A DNA stretch of 22,950 nucleotides from Brugia malayi (Eukaryota; Nematoda; Chromadorea; Rhabditida; Onchocercidae), in NCBI RefSeq assembly GCF_000002995.4, contig NW_025062331.1, forward strand, positions 1 through 22,950, given 5' to 3'. The first letter of the stretch is position 1. The number at the start of each line of letters is the position of its first letter. A program made the position numbers and the translations under genes. The notes beneath the pieces were generated by a model. That model worked only from the letters and a program-made list of their open reading frames with translations, was not told the origin of the DNA and made no database searches. Positions 10,807-22,910 of the stretch are shown in pieces.

Positions 10807-11500
10807 CCTTAAATTGAATTAAAACCATGATTAAATGAAAGTTTTATTAATTTTGCTGACGAATTTTTGCGTAAAACTTAATTACAAAAGCGTGTTTTAA
10901 TATTTAAACTATAAAATGACCACACCATACTTGTCCCGCTCTGCTGCAATGCATACAACATAATGAATTAACTTCAAAATATTGCTATTTTTAGCAGTTT
11001 TGGCACTTAATTAAAATAAAAATTAATAATTTAGAACCAATTTCCTTGTTTAATGAAAGAAAACTATTACAAATTTTAAAATTTTTAAAAAATTCAAAAT
11101 TTAAATTTCAAATTAAACTTAATTTTGAACCTTAAATTGAATTAAAATCATGATTAATTGAAAGTTTTATTAATTTTGCTGACGAATTTTTGCGTAAAAC
11201 TTAATTACAAAAGCGCATTTTAATATTTAAACTATAAAATGACCACACCATACTATGTCCCGCTCTGCTGCAATGCATACAACATAATGAATTAACTTCA
11301 AAATATTGCTATTTTTAGCAGTTTTGGCACTTAATTAAAATAAAAATTAATAATTTAGAACCAATTTCCTTGTTTAATGAAAGAAAACTATTACAAATTT
11401 TAAAATTTTTAAAAAATTCAAAATTTAAATTTGAAATTAAATTTAATTTTGAACCTTAAATTGAATTAAAACCATGATTAATTGAAAGTTTTATTAATTT

Positions 11501-11545
11501 TGCTGATCGAATTTTTGCGCTAAAACTTAATTTCAAAAGCGCATT
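11501..11545 (+). repeat. gatcg-type divergent tail (monomer 36; related in 38 and 40)
   Basis: Monomer 36 has tgctgatcg for tgctgacg, tgcgct for tgcgt, and tttcaaaagcgcatt for tacaaaagcgtatt. Monomer 40 (12797-12820) shares gatcg and gcgc, and monomer 38 (about 12151) has ggtcg. The tttcaaaagcgcatt ending reappears in monomers 50, 52 and 62. These copies may form a minor, older lineage scattered in the array. Confidence 0.6.
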
Positions 11546-14500
11546 TTAATATTTAAACTATAAAATGACCACACCATACTTGTCCCGCTCTGCTGCAATG
11601 CATATAACATAATGAATTAACTTCAAAATATTGCTATTTTTAGCAGTTTTGGCACTTAATTAAAATAAAAATTAATAATTTAGAACCAATTTCCTTGTTT
11701 AATGAAAGAAAACTATTACAAATTTTAAAATTTTTAAAAAATTCAAAATTTAAATTTGAATTTAAATTTAATTTTGAACCTTAAATTGAATTAAAACCAT
11801 GATTAAATGAAAGTTTTATTAATTTTGCTGACGAATTTTTGCGTAAAACTTAATTACAAAAGCGTATTTTAATATTTAAACTATAAAATGACCACACCAT
11901 ACTTGTCCCGCTCTGCTGCAATGCATATAACATAATGAATTAACTTCAAAATATTGCTATTTTTAGCAGTTTTGGCACTTAATTAAAATAAAAATTAATA
12001 ATTTAGAACCAATTTCCTTGTTTAATGTAAGAAAACTATTACAAATTTTAAAATTTTTAAAAAATTCAAAATTTAAATTTGAATTTAAATTTAATTTTGA
12101 ACCTTAAATTGAATTAAAACCATGATTAATTGAAAGTTTTATTAATTTTGCTGGTCGAATTTTTGCGTAAAACTTAATTACAAAAGCGTATTTTAATATT
12201 TAAACTATAAAATGACCACACCATACTTGTCCCGCTCTGCTGCAATGCATATAACATAATGAATTAACTTCAAAATATTGCTATTTTTAGCAGTTTTGGC
12301 AGTTAATTAAAATAAAAAATGATAATTTAGAAACAATTTCCTTGTTTAATGAAAGAAAACTATTACAAATTTTAAAATTTTTAAAAAATTCAAAATTTAA
12401 ATTTGAATTTAAATTTAATTTTGAACCTTAAATTGAATTAAAACCATGATTAAATGAAAGTTTTATTAATTTTGCTGACGAATTTTTGCGTAAAACTTAA
12501 TTACAAAAGCGTATTTTAATATTTAAACTATAAAATGACCACACCATACTTGTCCCGCTCTGCTGCAATGCATACAACATAATGAATTAACTTCAAAATA
12601 TTGCTATTTTTAGCAGTTTTGGCACTTAATTAAAATAAAAATTAATAATTTAGAACCAATTTCCTTGTTTAATGAAAGAAAACTATTACAAATTTTAAAA
12701 TTTTTAAAAAATTCAAAATTTAAATTTGAATTTAAATTTAATTTTGAACCTTAAATTGAATTAAAACCATGATTAATTGAAAGTTTTATTAATTTTGCTG
12801 ATCGAATTTTTGCGCAAAACTTAATTACAAAAGCGTGTTTTAATATTTAAACTATAAAATGACCACACCATACTTGTCCCGCTCTGCTGCAATGCATACA
12901 ACATAATGAATTAACTTCAAAATATTGCTATTTTTAGCAGTTTTGGCACTTCATTAAATTAAAAATGATAATTTAGAAACAATTTCCTTGTTTAATGAAA
13001 GAAAACTGTTACAAATTTTAAAATTTTTAAAAAATTCAAAATTTAAATTTGAATTTAAATTTAATTTTGAACCTTAAATTGAATTAAAACCATGATTAAT
13101 TGAAAGTTTTATTAATTTTGCTGACGAATTTTTGCGTAAAACTTAATTACAAAAGCGTATTTTAATATTTAAACTATAAAATGACCACACCATACTTGTC
13201 CCGCTCTGCTGCAATGCATATAACATAATGAATTAACTTCAAAATATTGCTATTTTTAGCAGTTTTGGCACTTAATTAAAATAAAAATGATAATTTAGAA
13301 CCAATTTCTTGTTAAATGTAACGAAAACTATTACAAATTTTAAAATTTTTAAAAAATTCAAAATTTAAATTTGAATTTAAATTTAATTTTGAACCTTAAA
13401 TTGAATTAAAACCATGATTAAATGAAAGTTTTATTAATTTTGCTGACGAATTTTTGCGTAAAACTTAATTACAAAAGCGTATTTTAATATTTAAACTATA
13501 AAATGACCACACCATACTTGTCCCGCTCTGCTGCAATGCATATAACATAATGAATTAACTTCAAAATATTGCTATTTTTAGCAGTTTTGGCACTTAATTA
13601 AAATAAAAATTAATAATTTAGAACCAATTTCCTTGTTTAATGTAAGAAAACTATTACAAATTTTAAAATTTTTAAAAAATTCAAAATTTAAATTTGAATT
13701 TAAATTTAATTTTGAACCTTAAATTGAATTAAAACCATGATTAAATGAAAGTTTTATTAATTTTGCTGACGAATTTTTGCGTAAAACTTAATTACAAAAG
13801 CGTATTTTAATATTTAAACTATAAAATGACCACACCATACTTGTCCCGCTCTGTGCAATGCATACAACATAATGAATTAACTTCAAAATATTGCTATTTT
13901 TAGCAGTTTTGGCACTTAATTAAAATAAAAATTAATAATTTAGAACCAATTTCCTTGTTTAATGTAAGAAAACTATTACAAATTTTAAAATTTTTAAAAA
14001 ATTCAAAATTTAAATTTGAATTTAAATTTAATTTTGAACCTTAAATTGAATTAAAACCATGATTAATTGAAAGTTTTATTAATTTTGCTGACGAATTTTT
14101 GCGTAAAACTTAATTACAAAAGCGTATTTTAATATTTAAACTATAAAATGACCACACCATACTTGTCCCGCTCTGCTGCAATGCATATAACATAATGAAT
14201 TAACTTCAAAATATTGCTATTTTTAGCAGTTTTGGCACTTAATTAAAATAAAAATTAATAATTTAGAACCAATTTTCTTGTTTAATGTAAGAAAACTATT
14301 ACAAATTTTAAAATTTTTAAAAAATTCAAAATTTAAATTTGAATTTAAATTTAATTTTGAACCTTAAATTGAATTAAAACCATGATTAAATGAAAGTTTT
14401 ATTAATTTTGCTGACGAATTTTTGCGTAAAACTTAATTACAAAAGCGTGTTTTAATATTTAAACTATAAAATGACCACACCATACTTGTCCCGCTCTGTT

Positions 14501-15753
14501 GCAATGCATATAACGTAATGAATTAACTTCAAAATATTGCTATTTTTAGCAGTTTTGGCAGTTAATTAAAATAAAAATGATAATTTAGAACCAATTTCCT
14601 TGTTAATGTAAGAAAACTATTACAAATTTTAAAATTTTTAAAAAATTCAAAATTTAAATTTGAAATTTAAATTTAATTTTGAACCTTAAATTGAATTAAA
14701 ACCATGATTAAATGAAAGTTTTATTAATTTTGCTGACGAATTTTTGCGTAAAACTTAATTACAAAAGCGTATTTTAATATTTAAACTATAAAATGACCAC
14801 ACCATACTTGTCCCGCTCTGCTGCAATGCATATAACATAATGAATTAACTTCAAAATATTGCTATTTTTAGCAGTTTTGGCACTTAATTAAAATAAAAAT
14901 TAATAATTTAGAACCAATTTCCTTGTTAGATGTACGAAAACTATTACAAATTTTAAAATTTTTAAAAAATTCAAAATTTAAATTTGAATTTAAATTTAAT
15001 TTTGAACCTTAAATTGAATTAAAACCATGATTAAATGAAAGTTTTATTAATTTTGCTGACGAATTTTTGCGTAAAACTTAATTACAAAAGCGTGTTTTAA
15101 TATTTAAACTATAAAATGACCACACCATACTTGTCCCGCTCTGTTGCAATGCATATAACGTAATGAATTAACTTCAAAATATTGCTATTTTTAGCAGTTT
15201 TGGCAGTTAATTAAAAAATGATAATTTAGAAAAATTTTCTTGTTAAATGTACGAAAACTATTACAAATTTTAAAATTTTTAAAAAATTCAAAATTTAAAT
15301 TTGAATTTAAATTTAATTTTGAACCTTAAATTGAATTAAAACCATGATTAAATGAAAGTTTTATTAATTTTGCTGACGAATTTTTGCGTAAAGCTTAATT
15401 ACAAAAGCGTGTTTTAATATTTAAACTATAAAATGACCACACCATACTTGTCCCGCTCTGTTGCAATGCATATAACGTAATGAATTAACTTCAAAATATT
15501 GCTATTTTTAGCAGTTTTGGCAGTTAATTAAAATAAAAATGATAATTTAGAAACAATTTCCTTGTTTAATGTACGAAAACTATTACAAATTTTAAAATTT
15601 TTAAAAAATTCAAAATTTAAATTTGAATTTAAATTTAATTTTGAACCTTAAATTGAATTAAAACCATGATTAATGAAAGTTTTATTAATTTTGCTGACGA
15701 ATTTTTGCGTAAAACTTAATTACAAAAGCGTGTTTTAATATTTAAACTATAAA

Positions 15754-15852
15754 ATGACCACACCATACTTGTCCCGCTCTGTTGCAATGCATACAGCACA
15801 TTCAATTAACTTCAAAATATTGCTATTTTTAGCAGTTTTGGCACTTAATTAA
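15754..15852 (+). other. 32-codon micro-ORF with hydrophobic end, in the acagcacattc variant
   Basis: In monomer 50 the ATG within aaaatgacc opens a frame of 32 codons ending in TAA. The peptide starts MTTPYLSRSVAMHTAHSI and continues NFKILLFLAVLALN, so residues 19-31 form a hydrophobic run with a lysine near its start, like a secretion signal. The same frame is intact in six more copies: 16396-16494, 19616-19714, 20584-20682, 21229-21327, 21552-21650 and 22196-22294. In nearly all other copies it stops after about 15 codons at TAA TGA; here these codons read CAT TCA. No mature domain follows, because the frame always stops just after the hydrophobic run. Hydrophobic codons are expected in DNA this rich in T, so coding is doubtful. 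Confidence 0.2.
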
Positions 15853-17970
15853 AATAATGATAATTTAGAACCAATTTTCTTGTTAAATGTACGAAAACTA
15901 TTACAAATTTTAAAATTTTTAAAAAATTCAAAATTTAAATTTGAAATTTAAATTTAATTTTGAACCTTAAATTGAATTAAAACCATGATTAAATGAAAGT
16001 TTTATTAATTTTGCTGACGAATTTTTGCGTAAAGCTTAATTTCAAAAGCGCATTTTAATATTTAAACTATAAAATGACCACACCATACTTGTCCCGCTCT
16101 GTTGCAATGCATATAACGTAATGAATTAACTTCAAAATATTGCTATTTTTAGCAGTTTTGGCACTTAATTAAAATAAAAATTAATAATTTAGAACCAATT
16201 TTCTTGTTTAATGAAAGAAAACTATTACAAATTTTAAAATTTTTAAAAAATTCAAAATTTAAATTTGAATTAAATTTAATTTTGAACCTTAAATTGAATT
16301 AAAACCATGATTAAATGAAAGTTTTATTAATTTTGCTGACGAATTTTTGCGTAAAACTTAATTACAAAAGCGTGTTTTAATATTTAAACTATAAAATGAC
16401 CACACCATACTTGTCCCGCTCTGTTGCAATGCATACAGCACATTCAATTAACTTCAAAATATTGCTATTTTTAGCAGTTTTGGCACTTAATTAAATTAAA
16501 AAATGATAATTTAGAACCAATTTCCTTGTTTAATGAAAGAAAACTATTACAAATTTTAAAATTTTTAAAAAATTCAAAATTTAAATTTGAATTTAAATTT
16601 AATTTTGAACCTTAAATTGAATTAAAACCATGATTAATTGAAAGTTTTATTAATTTTGCTGACGAATTTTTGCGTAAAACTTAATTTCAAAAGCGCATTT
16701 TAATATTTAAACTATAAAATGACCACACCATACTTGTCCCGCTCTGTTGCAATGCATATAACGTAATGAATTAACTTCAAAATATTGCTATTTTTAGCAG
16801 TTTTGGCACTTAATTAAATTAAAAAATGATAATTTAGAACCAATTTTCTTGTTAGATGTAACGAAAACTATTACAAATTTTAAAATTTTTAAAAAATTCA
16901 AAATTTAAATTTGAATTTAAATTTAATTTTGAACCTTAAATTGAATTAAAACCATGATTAAATGAAAGTTTTATTAATTTTGCTGACGAATTTTTGCGTA
17001 AAGCTTAATTACAAAAGCGTGTTTTAATATTTAAACTATAAAATGACCACACCATACTTGTCCCGCTCTGTTGCAATGCATATAACGTAATGAATTAACT
17101 TCAAAATATTGCTATTTTTAGCAGTTTTGGCAGTTAATTAAAATAAAAATGATAATTTAGAAACAATTTCCTTGTTTAATGAAAGAAAACTATTACAAAT
17201 TTTAAAATTTTTAAAAAATTCAAAATTTAAATTTGAAATTTAAATTTAATTTTGAACCTTAAATTGAATTAAAACCATGATTAAATGAAAGTTTTATTAA
17301 TTTTGCTGACGAATTTTTGCGTAAAACTTAATTACAAAAGCGTATTTTAATATTTAAACTATAAAATGACCACACCATACTTGTCCCGCTCTGCTGCAAT
17401 GCATATAACATAATGAATTAACTTCAAAATATTGCTATTTTTAGCAGTTTTGGCACTTAATTAAAATAAAAATAATAATTTAGAACCAATTTCCTTGTTT
17501 AATGAAAGAAAACTATTACAAATTTTAAAATTTTTAAAAAATTCAAAATTTAAATTTCAAATTAAACTTAATTTTGAACCTTAAATTGAATTAAAACCAT
17601 GATTAAATGAAAGTTTTATTAATTTTGCTGACGAATTTTTGCGTAAAACTTAATTACAAAAGCGTGTTTTAATATTTAAACTATAAAATGACCACACCAT
17701 ACTTGTCCCGCTCTGTTGCAATGCATATAACGTAATGAATTAACTTCAAAATATTGCTATTTTTAGCAGTTTTGGCAGTTAATTAAAATAAAAATGATAA
17801 TTTAGAAACAATTTCCTTGTTTAATGTACGAAAACTATTACAAATTTTAAAATTTTTAAAAAATTCAAAATTTAAATTTGAATTTAAATTTAATTTTGAA
17901 CCTTAAATTGAATTAAAACCATGATTAAATGAAAGTTTTATTAATTTTGCTGACGAATTTTTGCGTAAAA

Positions 17971-18301
17971 CTTAATTAAAAAAGCGTATTTTAATATTGA
18001 AACTATGAAATGACCACAAAATATTTGTCCCGCTCTGCTGCAATGCATACAACATAATGAATTAACTTCAAAATATTGCTATTTTTTGCAGTTTTGGCAA
18101 TTAATTGAAATAAAAAATGATAATTTAGAACCAATTTTCTTGTTAAATGTAAGAAAACTATTACAAATTTTAAAATTTTTAAAAAATTCAAAATTTAAAT
18201 TTGAAATTAAATTTAATTTTGAACCTTAAATTGAATTAAAACCATGATTAATTGAAAGTTTTATTAATTTTGCTGACGAATTTTTGCGTAAAACTTAATT
18301 A
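17971..18301 (+). repeat. Domain A-type monomer embedded in domain D
   Basis: This one-unit-long stretch (monomer 57 and the junction before it) carries the domain A forms together: aattaaaaaagcg, tatgaaatg, catattt-like aatattt, ctctgctgc, ttttttgcag, gtaagaaaac, gaaattaaattt and gattaattg. Its neighbours on both sides are domain D. It also shares the rare ggcaattaattgaaat with monomer 2. Positions 18066-18301 are identical to 371-606, 17.7 kb away. The right boundary is sharp: 18302 returns to the ttacaaaagcg form. Gene conversion or reinsertion of an old copy would explain it. Confidence 0.8.
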
Positions 18302-19832
18302 CAAAAGCGTATTTTAATATTTAAACTATAAAATGACCACACCATACTTGTCCCGCTCTGTTGCAATGCATACAACATAATGAATTAACTTCAAAATATT
18401 GCTATTTTTAGCAGTTTTGGCACTTAATTAAAATAAAAATGATAATTTAGAACCAATTTTCTTGTTAAATGAAAGAAAACTATTACAAATTTTAAAATTT
18501 TTAAAAAATTCAAAATTTAAATTTGAATTTAAATTTAATTTTGAACCTTAAATTGAATTAAAACCATGATTAAATGAAAGTTTTATTAATTTTGCTGACG
18601 AATTTTTGCGTAAAACTTAATTACAAAAGCGTGTTTTAATATTTAAACTATAAAATGACCACACCATACTTGTCCCGCTCTGTTGCAATGCATATAACGT
18701 AATGAATTAACTTCAAAATATTGCTATTTTTAGCAGTTTTGGCAGTTAATTAAAATAAAATGATAATTTAGAAACAATTTTCTTGTTAAATGTACGAAAA
18801 CTATTACAAATTTTAAAATTTTTAAAAAATTCAAAATTTAAATTTGAATTTAAATTTAATTTTGAACCTTAAATTGAATTAAAACCATGATTAAATGAAA
18901 GTTTTATTAATTTTGCTGACGAATTTTTGCGTAAAACTTAATTACAAAAGCGTGTTTTAATATTTAAACTATAAAATGACCACACCATACTTGTCCCGCT
19001 CTGTTGCAATGCATATAACGAAATGAATTAACTTCAAAATATTGCTATTTTTAGCAGTTTTGGCAGTTAATTAAAAAATGATAATTTAGAAAAAATTTTC
19101 TTGTTAAATGTACGAAAACTATTACAAATTTTAAAATTTTTAAAAAATTCAAAATTTAAATTTGAATTTAAATTTAATTTTGAACCTTAAATTGAATTAA
19201 AACCATGATTAAATGAAAGTTTTATTAATTTTGCTGACGAATTTTTGCGTAAAACTTAATTACAAAAGCGTGTTTTAATATTTAAACTATAAAATGACCA
19301 CACCATACTTGTCCCGCTCTGTTGCAATGCATATAACGTAATGAATTAACTTCAAAATATTGCTATTTTTAGCAGTTTTGGCAGTTAATTAAATTAAAAA
19401 ATGATAATTTAGAACCAATTTCTTGTTAAATGTACGAAAACTATTACAAATTTTAAAATTTTTAAAAAATTCAAAATTTAAATTTGAATTTAAATTTAAT
19501 TTTGAACCTTAAATTGAATTAAAACCATGATTAAATGAAAGTTTTATTAATTTTGCTGACGAATTTTTGCGTAAAACTTAATTACAAAAGCGTGTTTTAA
19601 TATTTAAACTATAAAATGACCACACCATACTTGTCCCGCTCTGTTGCAATGCATACAGCACATTCAATTAACTTCAAAATATTGCTATTTTTAGCAGTTT
19701 TGGCACTTAATTAAAATAAAAATTAATAATTTAGAACCAATTTCTTGTTTAATGAAAGAAAACTATTACAAATTTTAAAATTTTTAAAAAATTCAAAATT
19801 TAAATTTGAATTTAAATTTAATTTTGAACCTT

Positions 19833-19915
19833 TAATTGAATTAAAACCATGATTAAATGAAAGTTCTGTTAATTTCGGTGATCAATTTTTGAGCAAAACT
19901 TAATTTCAAAAGCGC
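19833..19915 (+). repeat. Divergent patch in monomer 62
   Basis: About 11 substitutions in 83 bp fall in a strip that is otherwise among the most conserved in the unit. Examples are gttctgtt for gttttatt, ttcggtgatc for tttgctgacg, and gagc for gcgt. The first part of the monomer is an ordinary acagcacattc copy. The tgatc and gcgcatt forms link it to the gatcg lineage of monomers 36 and 40, so it may be a little-homogenised old copy. Confidence 0.75.
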
Positions 19916-22910
19916 ATTTTAATATTTAAACTATAAAATGACCACACCATACTTGTCCCGCTCTGTTGCAATGCATATAACGTAATGAATTAACTTCAAA
20001 ATATTGCTATTTTTAGCAGTTTTGGCAGTTAATTAAAATAAAAAATGATAATTTAGAAAAAATTTTCTTGTTAAATGTACGAAAACTATTACAAATTTTA
20101 AAATTTTTAAAAAATTCAAAATTTAAATTTGAATTTAAATTTAATTTTGAACCTTAAATTGAATTAAAACCATGATTAAATGAAAGTTTTATTAATTTTG
20201 CTGACGAATTTTTGCGTAAAGCTTAATTACAAAAGCGTGTTTTAATATTTAAACTATAAAATGACCACACCATACTTGTCCCGCTCTGTTGCAATGCATA
20301 TAACGAAATGAATTAACTTCAAAATATTGCTATTTTTAGCAGTTTTGGCACTTCATAAAATTAAAAAATGATAATTTAGAACCAATTTTCTTGTTAGATG
20401 TACGAAAACTATTACAAATTTTAAAATTTTTAAAAAATTCAAAATTTAAATTTGAATTTAAATTTAATTTTGAACCTTAAATTGAATTAAAACCATGATT
20501 AAATGAAAGTTTTATTAATTTTGCTGACGAATTTTTGCGTAAAACTTAATTACAAAAGCGTATTTTAATATTTAAACTATAAAATGACCACACCATACTT
20601 GTCCCGCTCTGTTGCAATGCATACAGCACATTCAATTAACTTCAAAATATTGCTATTTTTAGCAGTTTTGGCACTTAATTAAAATAAAAAATGATAATTT
20701 AGAACCAATTTTCTTGTTTAATGAAAGAAAACTATTACAAATTTTAAAATTTTTAAAAAATTCAAAATTTAAATTTGAATTTAAATTTAATTTTGAACCT
20801 TAAATTGAATTAAAACCATGATTAAATGAAAGTTTTATTAATTTTGCTGACGAATTTTTGCGTAAAACTTAATTACAAAAGCGTGTTTTAATATTTAAAC
20901 TATAAAATGACCACACCATACTTGTCCCGCTCTGCTGCAATGCATATAACATAATGAATTAACTTCAAAATATTGCTATTTTTAGCAGTTTTGGCACTTA
21001 ATTAAAATAAAAAATGATAATTTAGAACCAATTTTCTTGTTAATGTAAGAAAACTATTACAAATTTTAAAATTTTTAAAAAATTCAAAATTTAAATTTGA
21101 ATTTAAATTTAATTTTGAACCTTAAATTGAATTAAAACCATGATTAAATGAAAGTTTTATTAATTTTGCTGACGAATTTTTGCGTAAAACTTAATTACAA
21201 AAGCGTGTTTTAATATTTAAACTATAAAATGACCACACCATACTTGTCCCGCTCTGTTGCAATGCATACAGCACATTCAATTAACTTCAAAATATTGCTA
21301 TTTTTAGCAGTTTTGGCACTTAATTAAAATTAAAATAATTAATTTAGAACCAATTTCCTTGTTAGATGTACGAAAACTATTACAAATTTTAAAATTTTTA
21401 AAAAATTCAAAATTTAAATTTGAATTTAAATTTAATTTTGAACCTTAAATTGAATTAAAACCATGATTAAATGAAAGTTTTATTAATTTTGCTGACGAAT
21501 TTTTGCGTAAAACTTAATTACAAAAGCGTGTTTTAATATTTAAACTATAAAATGACCACACCATACTTGTCCCGCTCTGTTGCAATGCATACAGCACATT
21601 CAATTAACTTCAAAATATTGCTATTTTTAGCAGTTTTGGCACTTAATTAAAATAAAAATGATAATTTAGAACCAATTTTCTTGTTAAATGTACGAAAACT
21701 ATTACAAATTTTAAAATTTTTAAAAAATTCAAAATTTAAATTTGAATTTAAATTTAATTTTGAACCTTAAATTGAATTAAAACCATGATTAAATGAAAGT
21801 TTTATTAATTTTGCTGACGAATTTTTGCGTAAAGCTTAATTACAAAAGCGTGTTTTAATATTTAAACTATAAAATGACCACACCATACTTGTCCCGCTCT
21901 GTTGCAATGCATATAACGTAATGAATTAACTTCAAAATATTGCTATTTTTAGCAGTTTTGGCAGTTAATTAAAATAAAAATGATAATTTAGAACCAATTT
22001 CCTTGTTTAATGTAAGAAAACTATTACAAATTTTAAAATTTTTAAAAAATTCAAAATTTAAATTTGAATTTAAATTTAATTTTGAACCTTAAATTGAATT
22101 AAAACCATGATTAAATGAAAGTTTTATTAATTTTGCTGACGAATTTTTGCGTAAAGCTTAATTACAAAAGCGTGTTTTAATATTTAAACTATAAAATGAC
22201 CACACCATACTTGTCCCGCTCTGTTGCAATGCATACAGCACATTCAATTAACTTCAAAATATTGCTATTTTTAGCAGTTTTGGCAGTTAATTAAAATAAA
22301 AAATGATAATTTAGAAAAAATTTTCTTGTTAAATGTACGAAAACTATTACAAATTTTAAAATTTTTAAAAAATTCAAAATTTAAATTTGAATTTAAATTT
22401 AATTTTGAACCTTAAATTGAATTAAAACCATGATTAAATGAAAGTTTTATTAATTTTGCTGACGAATTTTTGCGTAAAACTTAATTACAAAAGCGTGTTT
22501 TAATATTTAAACTATAAAATGACCACACCATACTTGTCCCGCTCTGTGCAATGCATATAACGTAATGAATTAACTTCAAAATATTGCTATTTTTAGCAGT
22601 TTTGGCACTTAATTAAAATAAAAATGATAATTTAGAACAATTTTCTTGTTAAATGTAACGAAAACTATTACAAATTTTAAAATTTTTAAAAAATTCAAAA
22701 TTTAAATTTGAAATTTAAATTTAATTTTGAACCTTAAATTGAATTAAAACCATGATTAAATGAAAGTTTTATTAATTTTGCTGACGAATTTTTGCGTAAA
22801 ACTTAATTACAAAAGCGTATTTTAATATTTAAACTATAAAATGACCACACCATACTTGTCCCGCTCTGCTGCAATGCATATAACATAATGAATTAACTTC
22901 AAAATATTGC

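Larger units (their letters stand above)
10622..10944 (+). repeat. Representative complete monomer (monomer 34, 323 bp)
   Basis: The order of parts in this typical copy is as follows. The end of the C-rich box and atgcat is at 10622-10631. A conserved strip with caaaatattgc and gcagttttggc lies at 10649-10681. A variable strip that is rich in indels from copy to copy runs from about 10682 to 10735. The frozen AT core is at 10746-10785, and the imperfect inverted repeat overlapping it is at 10770-10806. The conserved gaaccttaaattgaatt strip begins at 10804. The tgctgacgaatttttgcg strip is at 10854-10871. Variable ends (cttaattacaaaagcg, then the TATA-like string) lead into the next copy. At 323 bp the unit is close to twice 161 bp, roughly two nucleosomes' worth of DNA. 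Confidence 0.85.
9951..14490 (+). repeat. Array domain C (monomers 32-45)
   Basis: From 9957 onward almost every copy has catacttg before the C-rich box. Exceptions are monomer 36 (tactatg) and the foreign-looking monomer 57. The loop variant gaatttaaattt and the gattaaatg form first become common here. Spacing is very regular, 322 to 325 bp, suggesting the most recently homogenised part of the array. Monomers 36, 38 and 40 carry an extra base giving gatcg or ggtcg in place of gacg. Confidence 0.8.

Noticed and set aside
10736..10886. Internal half-unit duplication (aaaactattacaaa against aaaacttaattacaaa)
   Set aside because: The two strings are about 137 bp apart, not half a unit, and similarity ends within about 15 bases; low-complexity AT sequence gives such matches by chance.
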